Below the pieces are notes generated by a model, which saw only the letters and a list, made by a program, of their open reading frames with translations, was not told where the DNA came from and did not search any database. Below, piece after piece: positions 9,308 through 21,046 of a stretch of DNA of 64,000 nucleotides. Where the stretch lies: the NCBI GenBank assembly GCA_007922195.1, contig ML682013.1, positions 19,768,532 through 19,832,531 of the forward strand, written 5' to 3'. The position numbers and the translations under genes are program-made. The stretch comes from Podocnemis expansa. Its lineage: Eukaryota > Chordata > Testudines > Podocnemididae. Numbering within the stretch: the stretch's first letter is position 1; every line of letters begins with the position of its first letter.

Positions 9308-12300
9308 TAGATCAAGTTTCTAGAACAAACACTCACAATTCCCTTTCCAAGAATATTCTCTAACATTGCTTACATTCCATTCACTGTTTCCATGAACATT
9401 CAAGCATGTATTCTTGGAAATATTTTAATGTATTTGACACGCTCTGTTTGTCATTTTCCATTCCAGAATTAGAAATCTTTTGAATGGTGGACACTATATA
9501 AATATACTTTTAAGGTCTAATTTTAAAAATGTCAATTAATAGGGACCCATTACAAATAGTCACTAGGCTGTCTCTGTGCACTACTGCCTTAGGCTTCAAT
9601 CCTGAAATCATTTATGCAAGTGTTTAAAATTAAGCAAGTGAGTATCATGGAAACCTATTAAATAGAACTAATCACACACTTAAAGTTAAGTGTTTGCAAT
9701 AGTGGAGCCTTAGTCTGAACCTGAATTTCCTGCTCCTGTTAAAAACAGAGAGCTGTTATATGAAAGAGTACTGTGCTTCTACAACAAAAAGAGAAACCCA
9801 ACAGCAATGGACATACTATTTGAAGGAGGATTTGTTTGTTTGTAAAGATGACTGCAGGAGAACAGAGTAGTCCTGCTGATGAACTACTGGTTTCATAGGA
9901 AATATTAATAGAAAAGTGATTTTTCATTGCAGGATTCCACTATGCCAATGTTGATGTCCAAGTCCAGATAAACCAAATAATTGTTTACCTCTATTCTTAG
10001 GTTGTTTGGGGATTTCCTTAATTACTATCAATGTCCCTTGCAGTACATATGCTGCAGGTGAAGGATATGATACAGCTATAAGGCTAATTGACACAGATAC
10101 CAAGTTTCAATACACAGATAAGATTAAATAACAGATACAATTTGTGCTTACACAAAAGGGAAGGCACAATCCATTTCTTGACCAGGCACCTCTTACAGAA
10201 AAATTAACATAATGCATGTAGTCCAACAAGTCCCCTGCATAATGCCAAGATTGGTTTGGTCATTGATCCTTTGGGCCTTTCATACGACCCAAGCCATAAT
10301 TCATGTAATAGTCTGTTTTTATTGCAAAAGAGTGGGAACTATCACGAAGCAACCACTGACATCTCTGGATAAGAACCACAACCTAGAAAGCCAAAAATCA
10401 AGATGGCTTTGATTTGACATCCTTTGGTTTGGAATAAATCCATCTATCTTCCAGTCTAGTCACCAGGAAAGGCAGATCCTTTTCCCTCATTTTCAGTCTA
10501 CCATAAAAAACTGAAAACTTCAGCTTGACTGATTACTTACAGGTGGGGTTCCTGATATAGTTCATACTATGCAATAACAAAAGATTGCATTAGCTTTCAT
10601 TTAATTTATGAATGCGATTCAAGATGATGGTTCTGTTCTATACATCTTTTCATATCTTGGATCCCGGCTTCTTTTAACTATAGACTGGCTTTTTCCTTGT
10701 ACTGTTTTTGGTCAGTTGAGATCAGCTGAACTGCTCAAGATGACTGTATGTCTTGATACATGTCTTAGGGTAGGTTATTTTCAGCGATGGGCACTCAGCT
10801 GTGGCATTCAGTTCTCCCTTGATGCAAGAGATTTCAGTTTTGATGGCTTTTAGGGCACATTACAAAGTTTATCTATATAGTCAAGCTTTTTTTTTAATGG
10901 AATGGATTAAGTGGAATTTGTTTCTATGGGCTAAGAGGTTCTGGCATTGTTTATATTTTGTAAATGTCAGTGATTTTTATATGTATTTTTATAAATTTTT
11001 ATTGTAAGCTGGCTTAGAGTTACAATAGATTCACTGTTATTATGTTATTATTAATATTACAATAACACCAGAGGCTCCAAACTAAATGAGAGCTCAGCAG
11101 TGCTAGGCACTCTACTAAGTAAGCAACAAGAATATTTCCCAAGATAAACAAGATTTGGCATCTCCAAAAAAAAACTATGGCTTGCAAGAAGTCATCCTGG
11201 ATATTCAGTAAGTTTCACTTTTCCAGTGGGTTGAAACTGACTTAATGATTCAGCCCAATGCTAGAGTACCATGCTGCTGGATGTGCAGTCTTTCAGATGA
11301 GATGTAAAACTGAGGTCCTAATGATTTGTGGTTACTAAAGACAGCAGTCCAGATGAATTTCAGAATCTATGCCATCAAAAGTTGGTATAGACCCTAATAT
11401 AGGACCCTTTCTAGTGGAAAATTTTCCAAGACAGAGTGGAGTGAGGAGAAGAAGAGGAAGTTGTGGTAGCACAGCTACATTCTGCTCATCTAAAATTTGT
11501 CCAATATTTTTATTAGATATGGCACTTCCCCCACTCTCTTTTGTAAACAGTTGTGTGCTGTAGAGCTGTCATATTCCACATTAGCAAAAGTTTCATTTCT
11601 GAGATAGAGGAAGTGACGTGAAATGTCAGTGTGATATTTAGCCCCAGACCATGTTGGGGGCAGCATGGAACACCCTGCTTTAAAAAATGGGGTGACCCTT
11701 CAGCAGTTTCTCTGGGATGCAGGAGAAAAATACCCACGGAACTATGAGTTTTCATGATGCAGCATTTTGACTCTCTGCATTTGACCAACTGTACAGGCTA
11801 TTACATTTTTATAATTTATTTTTAGGTTTAAAATAATAAAGAAATCTACCTAAGGCTCTAGGCATCTTAACATTATTAGTTATACAAGAAGTATAATTAA
11901 ATTGCAGCAGCATTAAAATGAATATTACTTCAGATCAGAAATGAAGTCAGCCAGCCACCAAATCCTCTCATCCATACACTCAAACCCTCTTTAAAACCTT
12001 TCAAGCACATGGTTTTTGAAGCAAGTGTGGACAATCACCAAATTCAGGCCATTGTGGATAGAGGGGAGTACACACATAGTTCCTCCTTCTTCCAAATCTC
12101 TTCTCTTTCCCTTTGGGAGACCTCATACCTCGAGGCAAGCATGAAAGAAGACATTTCTTCACCTCCCCTTCAGGTGCAAAGTCTGCTGCTGCCCTGGGCC
12201 CTTGTGTGAGTTGTCCAAGTGCTGAAGGAAGAAGGTTTTTTGTACCCCTCTAACTCTACATGCACATGCAAAAGCTAGGAATAATTTGGCCCCTTGTTTG

Positions 12301-14640
12301 TAAACATTGTACAATATGTTATTATAACTTGTCTGAGATTTGTACAACAAAAATCCTTTTCAACTTAATTACAATTAAGGCTTTGATAATAGAGATGATA
12401 AGAGTTTGGGGGAGTTGAACGATATTTGAAAACTGAACTACATTGATTTAATAAATGCAGTCTCTGAATGAAGTCTTGGAATTCCTACCAATAGCTGGCA
12501 ACTCAGTTCCTCATATAGAAGGAAGTGAAGTGAGTGTATAGCATGGCATAGAAAAAAGCATCAAACTCTTACAGTGGTATTTTTAGATATAGTTAAAAAA
12601 AAGTCCAACATACAAGTATATGGAATTACACTCAGTACCTGGCTGGACTGTTGAAGAGACTAATGCCTGTTAGCAATAATGAGAGAAAGGAAGATATCCC
12701 TGAAAAATCCTACAAAGTACAAGATAAAGTTTGATTCTCCTTTGATTTACACCACCATAAATCAGGATTAAATACACTGAAGTCCATGGAACTATCCAGT
12801 GTAAATCTGCGGTAAAGGAAAGGAGGATCAGTCCCAAACTTTGGTGGATAGCTTATTAGGCAATGTAGCAATGGCAGTTCTCTCTGTATTAAGATATCAA
12901 AAGTCATGGGCAGGATAATAGTTATCAGTATGATTTCTTACTGAGTTTCCATCAAACTAAAAGAAAAGGAGTCAAAACCTTTCAAAGTCCTGAATCCTGT
13001 AGAATGTGCAAATGACAGAAAAATATGTAGCAAATTCATATGCACTGTGTCTAAGTTTAGGTTCCTGAGATAGTTTGTTTAATATTATTTAGCTGGGATA
13101 AATCTACCCAAGAGCTGTAAAAATGTTTGTGCTCTTGAAGTCCAATGAAACAGATTCTTACAGCTTTATTAAAAGGCATTGGCAATCATCAAGGGAAGGT
13201 TCAGGATAAAGTGTATACTGAGAGATTATTTGAATTGATGTACAAAATATTTAGAGTGTCCTGACATTTGAAAACCATTAATTAAGGCAATTTTTCTTAT
13301 GAAATTTAGTGCCTGTTAAGACGGCTAGATTGACAGAATTGCAAACTCAGTTTACTTATTAATGTGCCTAAAAGACACAGTGCAAGAAGTGCCAGGGCAG
13401 GCTTTCTTACAGTTCTCACATATGTGCCTCAGTCCTGATCCTGAGTGACTACCTTTCAAGGATCTCAGAGTCAGAGGGTAGTTCAGTCTCCATGCTCATT
13501 ATATTTCTTGGATTAAAGACACTATATAAAGTAGAGTAAGTGCAAAATGTTATCATCATTAAATCCTTTACTGAGTCTACCAACCAGGATGCCAATTAGT
13601 GCCAAGTATGATAGTAGGTTGTGTGTTGAGGAACAGCTGTCTTTCAGGAACAGGACTGACAACTTCAAATTATTTCACATAGGCTACTGAAGAGCTGTCA
13701 GAGGGCAAATAGTTTTGGTCATATCCAATCTGTTCCAGATTTGAACTGGTGACAGATGTAAAGTTCCCTATCACAATACCAATCCCCTGGGCCATACATC
13801 CCCCCCTCCATAAATACAGCTGATATTGTTGTCTCTAGGTGGCAACACTCTCAGGTCTTGGCCTACTCTAGTTTATAAAACTTTATCCTTGAAGTCTAGT
13901 GAAAACAAACTATGGAATGAGTGGCCAGTTTGGTCCTATGTGTAAAATTGCACTTGGAATGTCATTTTTGAGACAGCTGGGTAGGATTTTCTTAAATGGC
14001 TTTTGTCTCTCTTATTTCTGCCTTAGGTGTCTTTCTTTCCTTCATGGACTCTACCCCACAAAAAGACTATGGATATTTTTAAAAAGTAACAAAAACTTGT
14101 ATGGTGTACTGATAAGAACTTGTACCTAGACCTAATTGAAAACGTTTCAAAACTTTTTTCTTCCATTGACAAATGCCATTTCATTGACAAATGTTACTGA
14201 GAAGACTGTGACAGATACAATGCTTCCCTGGACAAACCTTATTGAATTAAGTTAGCCCATCTTGAATTAAATTTAAATATTTTGGAAGCTCATTTTATCA
14301 AAAATACAAATATGGGATTAGGCTTATGTGGTATCATAGTACTGTATGTAATTTGTCAAGGAGACATGACTAATATAAACCTTGGGAAGTGTTATGAGCA
14401 TCAAAGGACTCTTTTAAACAGTGACCTAAGACAAGAATGAATTGGTAGTTGAATAGTTTACCCAGGAAATGCCTGGAAGGAGGGAAATGCAAATACCACA
14501 GTTGGACTTGATCTTTTGAAGTTTCTTCTTGAAGAGGGGGTCTTTGTCTATGAATTACATGTTCCCAGGATAAAAAGGTCCAAAAAGTCCATGTCATTAC
14601 CCACAGGGCTTGAAGTGGGCCTGCATGGCTCATGTGACCA
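9308..14640. other. mostly unique sequence, no gene recognised
   Basis: More than 5 kb of AT-rich sequence with only short chance ORFs. The one repeat-like patch is about 11045-11115, which resembles the antisense tail of the reptilian CORE-SINE (TGCTAGGCACTCTACTAAG). I see no exon with convincing splice sites and no structural RNA. Confidence 0.5.
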
Positions 14641-14649
14641 GCTACATGC

Positions 14650-15655
14650 CAATCCTCTACATGGCATCCTACTGACTCTCAGGGAGCCATGAAGCCCAAT
14701 TCCAGTGTGATGCGTGAGTCCTGAGGTCTACTTGGCAGAGTCTACAGGTGGCTGATTGGCCTCCTGGCTCTACATAAGCCAGCATCAGGAATTGGAGGCT
14801 CCCTGAACAACTGGGCTCTCTTCTGTTCTGGGTTGTGTTCCTTGTGCTTCCTGTTTCTGCTTCCTCTGCCTCAGTTTGGCTTTCTGCAGTCTCATACTGG
14901 CTTGATTTCTGGCAACTGACTTTTGATTCCCAGCTGCCAGTTTTTCTCTTGCCAAAGTTGTCATGACACTCAGTGTATGTCTGCACTAGCCAAAGTTAGT
15001 TCAAATTTGTTAGTTAGAACTAATAAGTTCGAGCTTAGTTCAAATTAATCTCAGGTTAGTTCGAACTAACTGTGAACTTCTGAATTTGAGCTAACAACAT
15101 GGACTAGTTTGAACTGTTTTAGTTCAAACTAGTCCATGTTGTTAGTTTGAACTAACTGCCTTAGTTTGAACTTAGTAAGTTCAAACTAAGGGTTAGTTCG
15201 AGTCTTTGTCATATTTATTTTGGACTAATCATTGGTACTTACAACTTGGAACTAAGTGTTCCTTAGTTCAAATTAAGGAATTTCTTAGTTTGAACTGAGG
15301 AAAGGCTAGTGTGGCCATGGACTAATTTAGTTTGCATTAAGCCTTCTTAATTTGAACTAAATTGCTACTGCAGACTAGGCCTCAGGTACCCTGACCTGAT
15401 CTGACTCTGGTTTGCGTCTCATGATTCTGATCTCCAGTTTGTTTCCTGCTTCTAATTTCCAAGCATCCTGATCAAGCTGACTCTTAACTTCTGTCTCCTG
15501 ACTGCGGACTCTGGTTCTGAGTATGAGATCTGGCCACCATGACCCAGACGTGATAGCTTTTTCAGACTGCACTAGCCCTGCAGGACTGAACCCAGTGTGA
15601 GAAGGAGAGACCCAGGAGTATCACGATGACCACCAGAAATAAGAGACTCATCTAA
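14650..15655 (+). mobile_element. Ty3/gypsy element 1: degraded LTR and leader
   Basis: Sequence rich in CTGACTCTGG / TCCTGACTGC-type runs, reading into a gag gene at about 15660 on the same strand. A TATA-like CTACATAAGCC lies near 14770. By position and composition this is the 5' LTR/leader of the gypsy element whose pol lies at 30.9-33.6 kb. It is interrupted by a foldback MITE (14973-15381). The LTR limits cannot be fixed because the matching 3' LTR was not recognised. Confidence 0.45.
14973..15381. mobile_element. foldback MITE, TSD TCA
   Basis: Starts GTGTATGTCTGCACTAGCC and ends TACTGCAGACTAGGCC, flanked by TCA at 14970-14972 and 15382-15384. The interior is repeated TTAGTTTGAACTAA palindromes like the copies at 1244 and 2882. 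Terminal bases are more diverged than in the other copies. Confidence 0.75.
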
Positions 15656-15659
15656 AGGG

Positions 15660-16440
15660 GTGCTTCACCTCCAGGTGGACAATCAAACACTGTTGACCCA
15701 AGTTGCACAACTGACCTCAGACAACCAGCAGCTGCAGGAGCAAGCAAGACAACTCGGTATTTCAAACACTGTGCTGAGAACAGAGCCCGCCGGGTCTTGC
15801 CCTGAACAGGGGCCTGTGATATTCTTGTCTGAACAGTCTGACAGAAACCCCTGTTTCTGGGGCTTTATGAACCAAAGCCACTTTCTGTTTGTTACTGATT
15901 TGTCCTCAAATCTGTGCCTATGTTCAGGCCACAATGGCCCTAGTAATTGGCCTAGTGACAGAGGACATGTTAGATTGGGGCTGTTGTCTGCTGTAAGGCC
16001 ATAGGCTGAAGCTGTTGAAATGGAGTGCCTTTCTCCAGTTGATGTCAACCAACTTTCATGACCTGCACTGAGCTCAAATGGCCATGATCATCCTAAGGGA
16101 AATCCAGCAGGCGCAAGGCAAAGTGGCTTCATCTGCAGCGTGCTTCTACTACTTCCCCATAGCTAGTCCTTACTAAAATGCCAGGTTATGCCTGACATGA
16201 CTGAAATTATTGATGACTCCCTGCTTTCTTCAGGTCCGATTGTGGAAGAGATCATCTTTTGGATACTGATATTAATGGACACAAAGAAATAATTCAATTT
16301 AGCATGATCCATTCTTTTCATTTTCCCCTGATGCTTGTCATCCCCGGCAGAGCTTTCATAACTCCCTGTATGGGTTGTACAAGCCCCATACTGGGCATCA
16401 AGGGTTTTAAGGATTATTGTGGGCCCAACTGGCCCCACCA
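15660..16440 (+). pseudogene. Ty3/gypsy gag remnant (element 1)
   Basis: Capsid-type gag of a gypsy LTR retrotransposon, of the kind domesticated elsewhere as the RTL/PEG10 family. In the first frame there is an N-terminal coiled stretch rich in Gln/Leu (QVDNQTLLTQVAQL, DNQQLQEQARQL), then a capsid start resembling the family pattern (FWGFMNQSHFLF in place of FRGFxNQCxLxF). A frameshift near 15930 moves the conserved VIGLVTEDMLDW segment to another frame. Stops follow downstream. No zinc knuckle is visible before the sequence is lost near 16.4-16.6 kb, where another LTR element begins. Family call rests on pattern memory, not alignment. Confidence 0.65.
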
Positions 16441-16599
16441 TTTGGTGGAAGAATTAAAAGTCAGGGAAACAGCTCATTTGGTGGCAAACCTGGAAGAGAG
16501 CACACTTGCTAGCCATAGCTCCAGCAGCACAGAGCAGAGGGAAGGTAAAGTCTCTAACATGACTGTCCCAAAGGACTGTGGAAGCAAACTCCAATAGGC

Positions 16600-17385
16600 A
16601 GAATCAGGTTTCAGCAAAGCACCTTTACTTCAAGTGGTCACAGGGAGAGAAACTCACACCGACAGGGGGAAGCCTGTCTGGTTAGGAGCACTCTGGCTGG
16701 AGGCTGAAAGTTAACAGTATTTATAGTGGTAGTGTGACAGACTGCTCCCCGGATCCCATCCAGTGTGCTGCTGTGACCTCCCAATTCCCACTCCTGAACC
16801 TGGGTTCACCCCACTTTGCCAAGTGACCACTCACTCTTGAGTCAGTCCACTCCAGCTTCTTGCATGCAATCGGTCCCAGGCAGTGGGTGTATGCCCCCTG
16901 GCTACTCGAGGGAGTGTCCCCCAGCAAGCACCCCCAGCCCCAGTTACTACATGAGCAGCCACTGTCTACAGAGATTGGGAACCACTCTCAACTACCAGAC
17001 ACTCAAGTCCGTTCATTTAACAAAGAAATGGATTGTGTCCAGCCTCCTTCACTCACACCCACTAAATATCACACAGCTTTAAGTAAAACAATTACTAGTT
17101 TATTGACCAGATCATAATTCTAAGTGAGAATATGGCCAGGCACGGCAGAATCACAGTAAAAGTAAGTCAGGAGAGACCACAAGAAAATAAAAGGCAAAAT
17201 ACGCATGCTAAGCTAATACTTCTACTTAAACTAACCTCATAGTCCTAACAAGTTCATGCTCAAGGTGTTTAGCTGTTAGATGTTTGCACAGCCAGTCTCT
17301 GCTTGAGGCCAGGCAGGGCCCATGTCTTGCTCGGAGTTGTTTCAAGATAGAGAGTCCCAGCTCAGAAACCTCTTAAAACTTCCAG
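16600..17385 (-). mobile_element. LTR-type sequence, left part, cut by DIRS copy C
   Basis: From about 16735 (TGTGACAGACTGCTCC) this looks like an LTR in minus orientation: complementary-strand AATAAA near 17098-17105 (TAGTTTATTGACC), no coding capacity, Pro/Ser-rich chance ORFs. It stops at 17385, where DIRS copy C starts, and seems to resume at 29017: AAACTTCCAG before and TTTCAGTCTTTG after the insertion read as one sequence. The part at 16600-16735 may belong to a further LTR element. Confidence 0.5.
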
Positions 17386-17826
17386 TTTTTCAAGCGCTGA
17401 TTTTCAGTATTAGGTGTCTACATGCCACAGCACACAATTGGATGGAACTTCTTTTAGCTTTAGCCTGTCAGGACAGGGCTGGCAGCCACTTCCCCCTGGC
17501 CATATATATGGCCCCAGCCCTGCTCCTCCCCAGTTCCATTTTTTTCACCCTCAGCAACGGTTATGGAACAGTGGGTTACTTACCAGTAAGCGTCCTTCTT
17601 CGAGATGGGCAGCTCACATACATTTAGTTATAGGTGTCTACGTGCCGCAGCGCATGGTAGCTCGGAAAGTCTTCAGCCTTAGCCTGTCAGGTCATGGCAC
17701 GTGGCCAATGCCCCCTCTGTTCCGTGACCATGGCTATAGGTGACCGTGATCCTGACCCTCCCAGTCCCATATACCTTCACCAACTCCATTAGTGGGGAGG
17801 GTGGGAGGGGCCTGAATGTATGTGAG

Positions 17827-17900
17827 CAGCCCATCTTGAAGAAGGAAGGTTACTGGTAAGTAAACCACTGTTCTCCTTTGAGCGCTGCTCACATCATTCC
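17827..17900. repeat. DIRS internal complementary region (copy B)
   Basis: CATCTTGAAGAAGGAAGG ... GAGCGCTGCTCACATCATTC. Its reverse complement equals the right end (GTGAGCAGTGCTCGAAG) followed by the left end (TTACTTACCAGTAAGCGTCC), i.e. the circle junction. This template lets DIRS elements complete their ends during replication. Confidence 0.75.
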
Positions 17901-18020
17901 GTTATAGGTGACTGCTAGCCATACCCATGGACAGTGGGAGGAGTTACAGTCTATCCACATTTAGTACAGCTCTGCCTAAAGCGGCATCATTTCAGGCCTG
18001 TTGGCTGATGGCACAGTGCA

Positions 18021-19376
18021 TCATGAAGGTATGTATCGATGATCACGTAGCGGCCTGCAGATCTCTTGGATCGGCACCTTGGCAAGGAAGGCCGTTGAGG
18101 ACGCTTGGGCCCTGGTACAGTGGGCTCTAACAATCCCAGGAAGGGGCGTGTTCAACCTTCTGTAGCAGTCTTTAATGCAGTTCACAATCCATTTGGAGCT
18201 ACACTGTGAGGATACCGGTAGGCCTCTCTTGCTTTCGGTGACCACCACAAATAGTTGAGGAGTCTTGCGGAATGCTCGAGTGTGCTCAATATAAGTCAGG
18301 AGCGCACGCCTCATGTTCAAGTATGCGACCTCCTCTGGTTCTGTGTAACTTGGGGGTCTGGATAAAAGACTGGCAGACAAATTTCCTGGTTAAGGTGGAG
18401 GGGGGGTAGATACCTTAGGGAGGAAAGATGGGTGGTGACACAAAACCACATTATCCAGGTAGAACCTCGTATATGGGGGTTCCAAGGAGAGGGCTTTCAA
18501 CTCCAAAACCCTTCTAGCAGAGGTAATTGCTACTAAGAAGACCACCTTCCAAGACAGGACTAGCAGGGTGGCTGAATCCATGGGTTCATAGGGTGGCTCT
18601 GTCATTGTCCAGAGCACAACATTCAGGTCCCATGGAGGGGTGGGCTTACGGGGTTGGGGAAAAAGTCTCTCCACTCCTTTCAGGAGTCCGACAGAAATGG
18701 GATGAGAAAAAACTGATTGCCCATCCACTCTCTTGTGGAGAGCTGAGATTGCTGCTAAATGGTCTCTCAGCGAGGAAGAAGAGAGGCCTTTTTCTCTGAG
18801 GTCTAACAGGTAGTCAAGGATCAGGTGTATTGGAGCTGATATAGGATTGGCACCTTTGTCCCGTGCCCAAATGGAGAACTGCTTCCATTTGGCTGGGTAC
18901 ATGGACCTGGTAGATGGATGGTCTTCTGCTACCAACCAGGACCTTCTTAACCCTGTCTGAGCAGAGCCTCTCCTGCTCGCTGAGCCAGAGATCATCCAGG
19001 CCATCAGGCGTAGGCGTTCCGGGTCTGCATCAGGAGGTCTGCCCACTGTGGGAGGCAGAGTGGCGTCTCTATGAACATGTCCTGCAGGAGTGGGAACCAA
19101 TGCTGCCTGGGCCAGTCCAGAGCTATCAATATCACATTCGCTCCGTCCCTGTCGACCTTCAAGAGAACCATTTGTATCAGGGGAACCGGTGGGAAGGTAT
19201 ACATCAGTGGCCCTGACCAGCTGATGAGGAAGGCATCGCTGAGAGACCCTTCCTCCTAGGCCCTGAGGGAGCAGAACCAGGGACACTTGTGATTCTCCTG
19301 GGTCACAAACAAGTCTATATGAGGTGGACCCCATTTGGCTATCACGAGGGAGAATACCCTGTTGTTGAGAGACCAC
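18021..19376 (-). pseudogene. DIRS tyrosine recombinase (copy B)
   Basis: Integrase of the DIRS element. The 328-codon piece (19376-18390) includes a likely SAM-like core-binding region (KWKQFSIWARDKG ... [30 protein letters not shown]) and box I with the first catalytic Arg (AITSARRVLELKAL). The second piece (18380-18021) has box II His-x-x-Arg (AHCTRAQ). One base is missing near 18052 relative to copy A, and the codon for the final nucleophile reads TGT (Cys) where copy A has TAC (Tyr). A stop and frame change also separate the two pieces near 18385. The gene lies at the 3' end of the element, next to the internal complementary region. Confidence 0.88.
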
Positions 19377-20947
19377 TCATGGTTCACTAGAGGCTTTCTG
19401 CTGAGTGAGTCCACTAGCTCGTTGTCCAGCCCGGTAGGTGGGTGGCCATTGGGTAAATTTGTATTCTCTGGCCAACTCCCAGAGTTTGCATGCCTCCTCG
19501 CAAAGGGACGGGGAGAGGACCCCCCCTTCCTGGTTCATATAGAACAAGGCTGCGGTATTGTCTGTGAGGATCTGGATTGATCTGGCCTGTACCTCATCCA
19601 GGAAAGTGATGCAAGCTAGTTTGATGGCAAGTAGTTCCTTCACGTTTATGTGGAGACGGCTGTCTCTGTGGGACCAGAGCCCTTCAGTGGAGAGTCCCCC
19701 AGTGATATGGGCCTCCCACGCTTAGTTTGAGGCATCCGTTATTAAGGTCACTGAGGGCTGGAGGTCTTTGAAGGGGATGCCTCCCATGGTGAAGTGGGGA
19801 TTCCTCCAAACCTGAAGTGTCCCCAGAGTGTCATGGGGAACTGACAGTGCCTTGTTTAAGGAATTTCTCCATGTGAGGAACACCATGGAGAGCCAGAGCT
19901 GGAAAGGCCTCATTCTCAGGCATGCCATCTGGATCACGGAGGTTGAGGCTGCCATTTGACCAAGGAGCTTCAGGCACCAGCGGGCTGTGGTCACGCGGGA
20001 CATCTGAAGCTCTGTAATGATGGTGGAAATGGACCGAAATCTTGAGAGGGGCAGGAATGCTGACCCTTTGCGAGAGTCCAGATGCACCCCTATGAACTCT
20101 ATATTCTGGGACAGGTGGAATTTTTGACTTTTCTCGGTTTATGCAGAGGCCGAGATAGCCACAGAGCCTCACTACTGCTCTGATGTGAAGCTCCACCTTA
20201 GATCTCAATCTTCCGACTATTAACCAGTCGTCTAGATGGGGTAGATTCTTATGCCCCGTCTGTGCAGGTATGCCACAACTGGTGCCATGGACTTCGTGAA
20301 CACCCTGGCGACCAGGGGGAGCCCGAAGGGGAGAGAGGTGAACTCAAAGTGGTCTTTTGCCACCATGAATCTTAGGAACTGCCTGTGACAGGGCCATATG
20401 GCTACGTGGAAGTAAGCATCTTTTAGATTGAGGGCTGTGAACCAACCCCCGGGAGACAGAGACAGAAGGATCTGTGAGGGGGGAAACCATGTGGAACTTT
20501 TCTTCTTATGTGTTTGTTTAAGGCTCTGAGATCTAAAATGGGTTGAAGGTCCCCGTTGAGTTTCGGGACCAGGAAGTATTGGGAGTAAAACCCTTTTGCC
20601 TCTCCTGCTTGGGAACCCTTTCTATGGCTCTGAGGAAGAGAAGCTTTTGGCATTTGATCTTGAGCAGCTGAGCAGTTCCTGGTATTCAAAAGTTGGATGA
20701 GGGGGCGGTTTTCTGTCCCAAGGAACCGAAAGGAACTGAATACGATACCCCTCAGCGACCATTTCAAGGACCCACTGGTTGGATGTGATGTTAGCCCAGT
20801 GGTGCGTGAAATGGTGTAAGTGGTTGGGGACTGGTTGGGTTGTGGACTTGCTGCCTTGCAGTAATCATCAAAAGCACTGTTTCCTTCCCAACCCACGTTC
20901 AGAGGCCTGCCCACACCTGCCAGATTGTGTGGCACAGGGCTTTTCAC
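19377..20947 (-). pseudogene. DIRS reverse transcriptase / RNase H (copy B)
   Basis: Minus-strand RT-RNase H of a DIRS element, in several broken frames. From 5' to 3': LVPKLNGDLQPILDLRALNK (palm entry, about 20560); the catalytic box with two aspartates, HLDDWLIVG, at about 20210-20235; the segment GVHLDSRKGSAFLP (about 20075); then RNase H starting TLITDASN (about 19725) and continuing as ELLAIKLACITFL ... ILTDNTAALFYMN (about 19560-19640). These match the DIRS/Ngaro order. Stops and shifts at roughly 20420, 20210 and 19720 make it a pseudogene. Upstream it borders gag at about 21047. Confidence 0.88.
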
Positions 20948-21046
20948 TTCTGCTCAAACGGACTTTGTCCTTCTCCAAGTCCCCAAGATGGCACTGGGGA
21001 AATTGGAGGGACCTCGAGAATGGACTCTGCAGTTGAATCTGTTGTT

